Part shown: positions 63,134 to 64,000 of the stretch, piece after piece
How positions within the stretch are numbered: the stretch's first letter is position 1
Layout of the letters: every line of letters begins with the position of its first letter
DNA from: Nostoc sp. S4
Lineage (GTDB): Bacteria > Cyanobacteriota > Cyanobacteriia > Cyanobacteriales > Nostocaceae
DNA length: 64,000 nucleotides
NCBI GenBank assembly: GCA_029379225.1
Contig: JAQYWR010000024.1
Coordinates: forward strand, 53,571 to 117,570
Direction: 5' to 3'
The notes under the pieces: model-generated
The model's database searches: none
The model's input: the letters and a program-made list of their open reading frames with translations, nothing else
Told to the model about the DNA's origin: nothing
Translations under genes and position numbers: made by a program

Positions 63134-64000
63134 TTAATAAGTGAATTTAGCTAAAGTATAAAAATCAAATCTTTTTAACATCTCTAAAAATGTAAACACC
63201 GCAGGTACTTGCAAGCCGTTAGATAAAATTGCTGTTGCAATTACTCTTTCAATGGGTACGGGTAAACTGTATACCTTTACCTTTGGCGGAATGGGTACGG
63301 CTGCTAAACGCGGCATAATAGCAGCTCTCAGTCCTTGATTTACCATACTTACAACTGTGGAATCTTCTTGAATCTGGGTAGCAGTAGTTATCGGAATTGC
63401 TAAATTCTTGAGGTGGTTGTGAAGAATGCGGCCGCAGGGCGTACAAGGAAGCAAAACAGGTGGATAGGCTGCTATGTCTTCCCAAGTGATTTCTTTGCTA
63501 TTAATTTTGGCCTGTGGTGGTAATAAAGCTAGATATTCATCCTGAAAAATTTCCCAAGTCTCAAACTCATCACTAGTTGGTAGACAGGTAATACCAATAT
63601 CAGCACGTCCGTCACGCAAACATTGTTCTACATCAGTGAAAGCAGCAGACTCTATAATGGTGACACCAACTTCTGAGAATCGATCGTGAAATTGAGCGTA
63701 GGCGTAGCCCGCCGTAGGCATCGCTTTTAGTAATAAATGAGTAGCTACACTGCCAAAAGCCGCAATCCGCACATGTCCACCATGTAAACCTTTATGTAAG
63801 TTTGCTTCGTGTTGCATCATCTCTAGATGTTGCATTGCCTGACACGCATGATATAGTATACGCTCGCCAGCACGTGTTAACACTGCACCGTGACGACCTC
63901 TAGCAAATAAAGGCACACCTAATTCTTCTTCTAAAGTGGCGATCGGGCGTTGCAGAATAGAAATATGAATTAGGGCGATCGCTATGAAATGTCCAAGGTA
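63134..64000 (-). CDS. LysR-family transcriptional regulator, N-terminus outside window
   Basis: The minus-strand frame is open from 63134 to the window edge. IATLEEELGVPLFARGRHGA, LTRAGERILYHACQAM and the effector-binding domain (HVRIAAFGSVATHLLLKAMP, DIGITCLPTSDEFETWE) identify a LysR regulator. The usual helix-turn-helix text just upstream reads LIHISILQRPIATLEEE, about two residues shorter than the normal HIS-QPALSR-AIATLEEE, and the preceding segment is compressed as well. The DNA-binding domain may therefore carry a small deletion, although the true N-terminus cannot be seen. The GTG at 63916 is internal to the domain and not a start. Confidence 0.85.
   Translation of the reverse strand, partial: YLGHFIAIALIHISILQRPIATLEEELGVPLFARGRHGAVLTRAGERILYHACQAMQHLEMMQHEANLHKGLHGGHVRIAAFGSVATHLLLKAMPTAGYAYAQFHDRFSEVGVTIIESAAFTDVEQCLRDGRADIGITCLPTSDEFETWEIFQDEYLALLPPQAKINSKEITWEDIAAYPPVLLPCTPCGRILHNHLKNLAIPITTATQIQEDSTVVSMVNQGLRAAIMPRLAAVPIPPKVKVYSLPVPIERVIATAILSNGLQVPAVFTFLEMLKRFDFYTLAKFTY

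Overview
The window is chromosomal DNA of a filamentous, Nostoc-like (heterocyst-forming type) cyanobacterium. The evidence is the many HIP1 octamers (GCGATCGC), heptanucleotide STRR repeats (TGACAAA and TTAGGAG types), an oxygenic-phototroph ChlI magnesium-chelatase subunit, a cyanobacterial-type IspH, an SLH/OprB porin and a CobL cobalamin enzyme. No rRNA, tRNA, CRISPR array or intact insertion sequence was seen.

Layout. 1-9 kb: partial glycoside-hydrolase-like protein, chlI, a small membrane protein, a nucleotidyltransferase, an HdeD-like protein, an orphan KdpF-like peptide, a repeat-rich zone with a transposase relic, and an SLH/OprB porin. 9-18 kb, minus strand: a sugar ABC permease and binding protein, then a tight six-gene run: RibA-RibD_C fusion, MDR dehydrogenase, PTPS-like protein, GT4 glycosyltransferase, FkbM methyltransferase and a second methyltransferase. 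This looks like an uncharacterised pathway that diverts GTP into a modified pterin or pyrimidine, and it is the best candidate for an undescribed system. 18.5-20.4 kb: urease accessory genes ureE-ureF-ureG. 20.4-22.2 kb: a decayed ParA-HEPN module in which both genes carry disabling lesions. 22.6-31.9 kb: an IMPase-like phosphatase, an HPt protein beside a giant hybrid kinase, YnfA, Amt and a GDSL hydrolase. 32-36 kb: ispH, a methyltransferase, cobL and a divergent IF-3, followed by a deleted relic copy of cobL next to a MITE-like element. 36.5-38.9 kb: a membrane-anchored STAND/NACHT NTPase with HEAT repeats.

38.9-49.8 kb: an alpha-2-macroglobulin lipoprotein divergent from PBP1c (a known functional pairing), then a FIST sensor with its histidine kinase. 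50-55 kb: a PEP-mutase/isocitrate-lyase-like enzyme, a Uma2 gene broken by a stop, and an operon of RCCR-like bilin reductase, nitrilase-fold protein with altered catalytic residues, and aldehyde dehydrogenase. 55-60 kb: a nine-unit 21-bp repeat, a single-chain restriction-modification enzyme and an antitoxin with a truncated toxin. 60-64 kb: aroA, a DUF3598-type protein, hisS and a partial LysR regulator.

Themes. The window shows much small-scale decay: frameshifts, nonsense codons, truncated partners and internally deleted duplicates. It also has several families of small palindromic or inverted-repeat elements that supply start codons, stop codons or in-frame insertions to genes. All calls come from reading the sequence and from recalled family knowledge; no database search was run.
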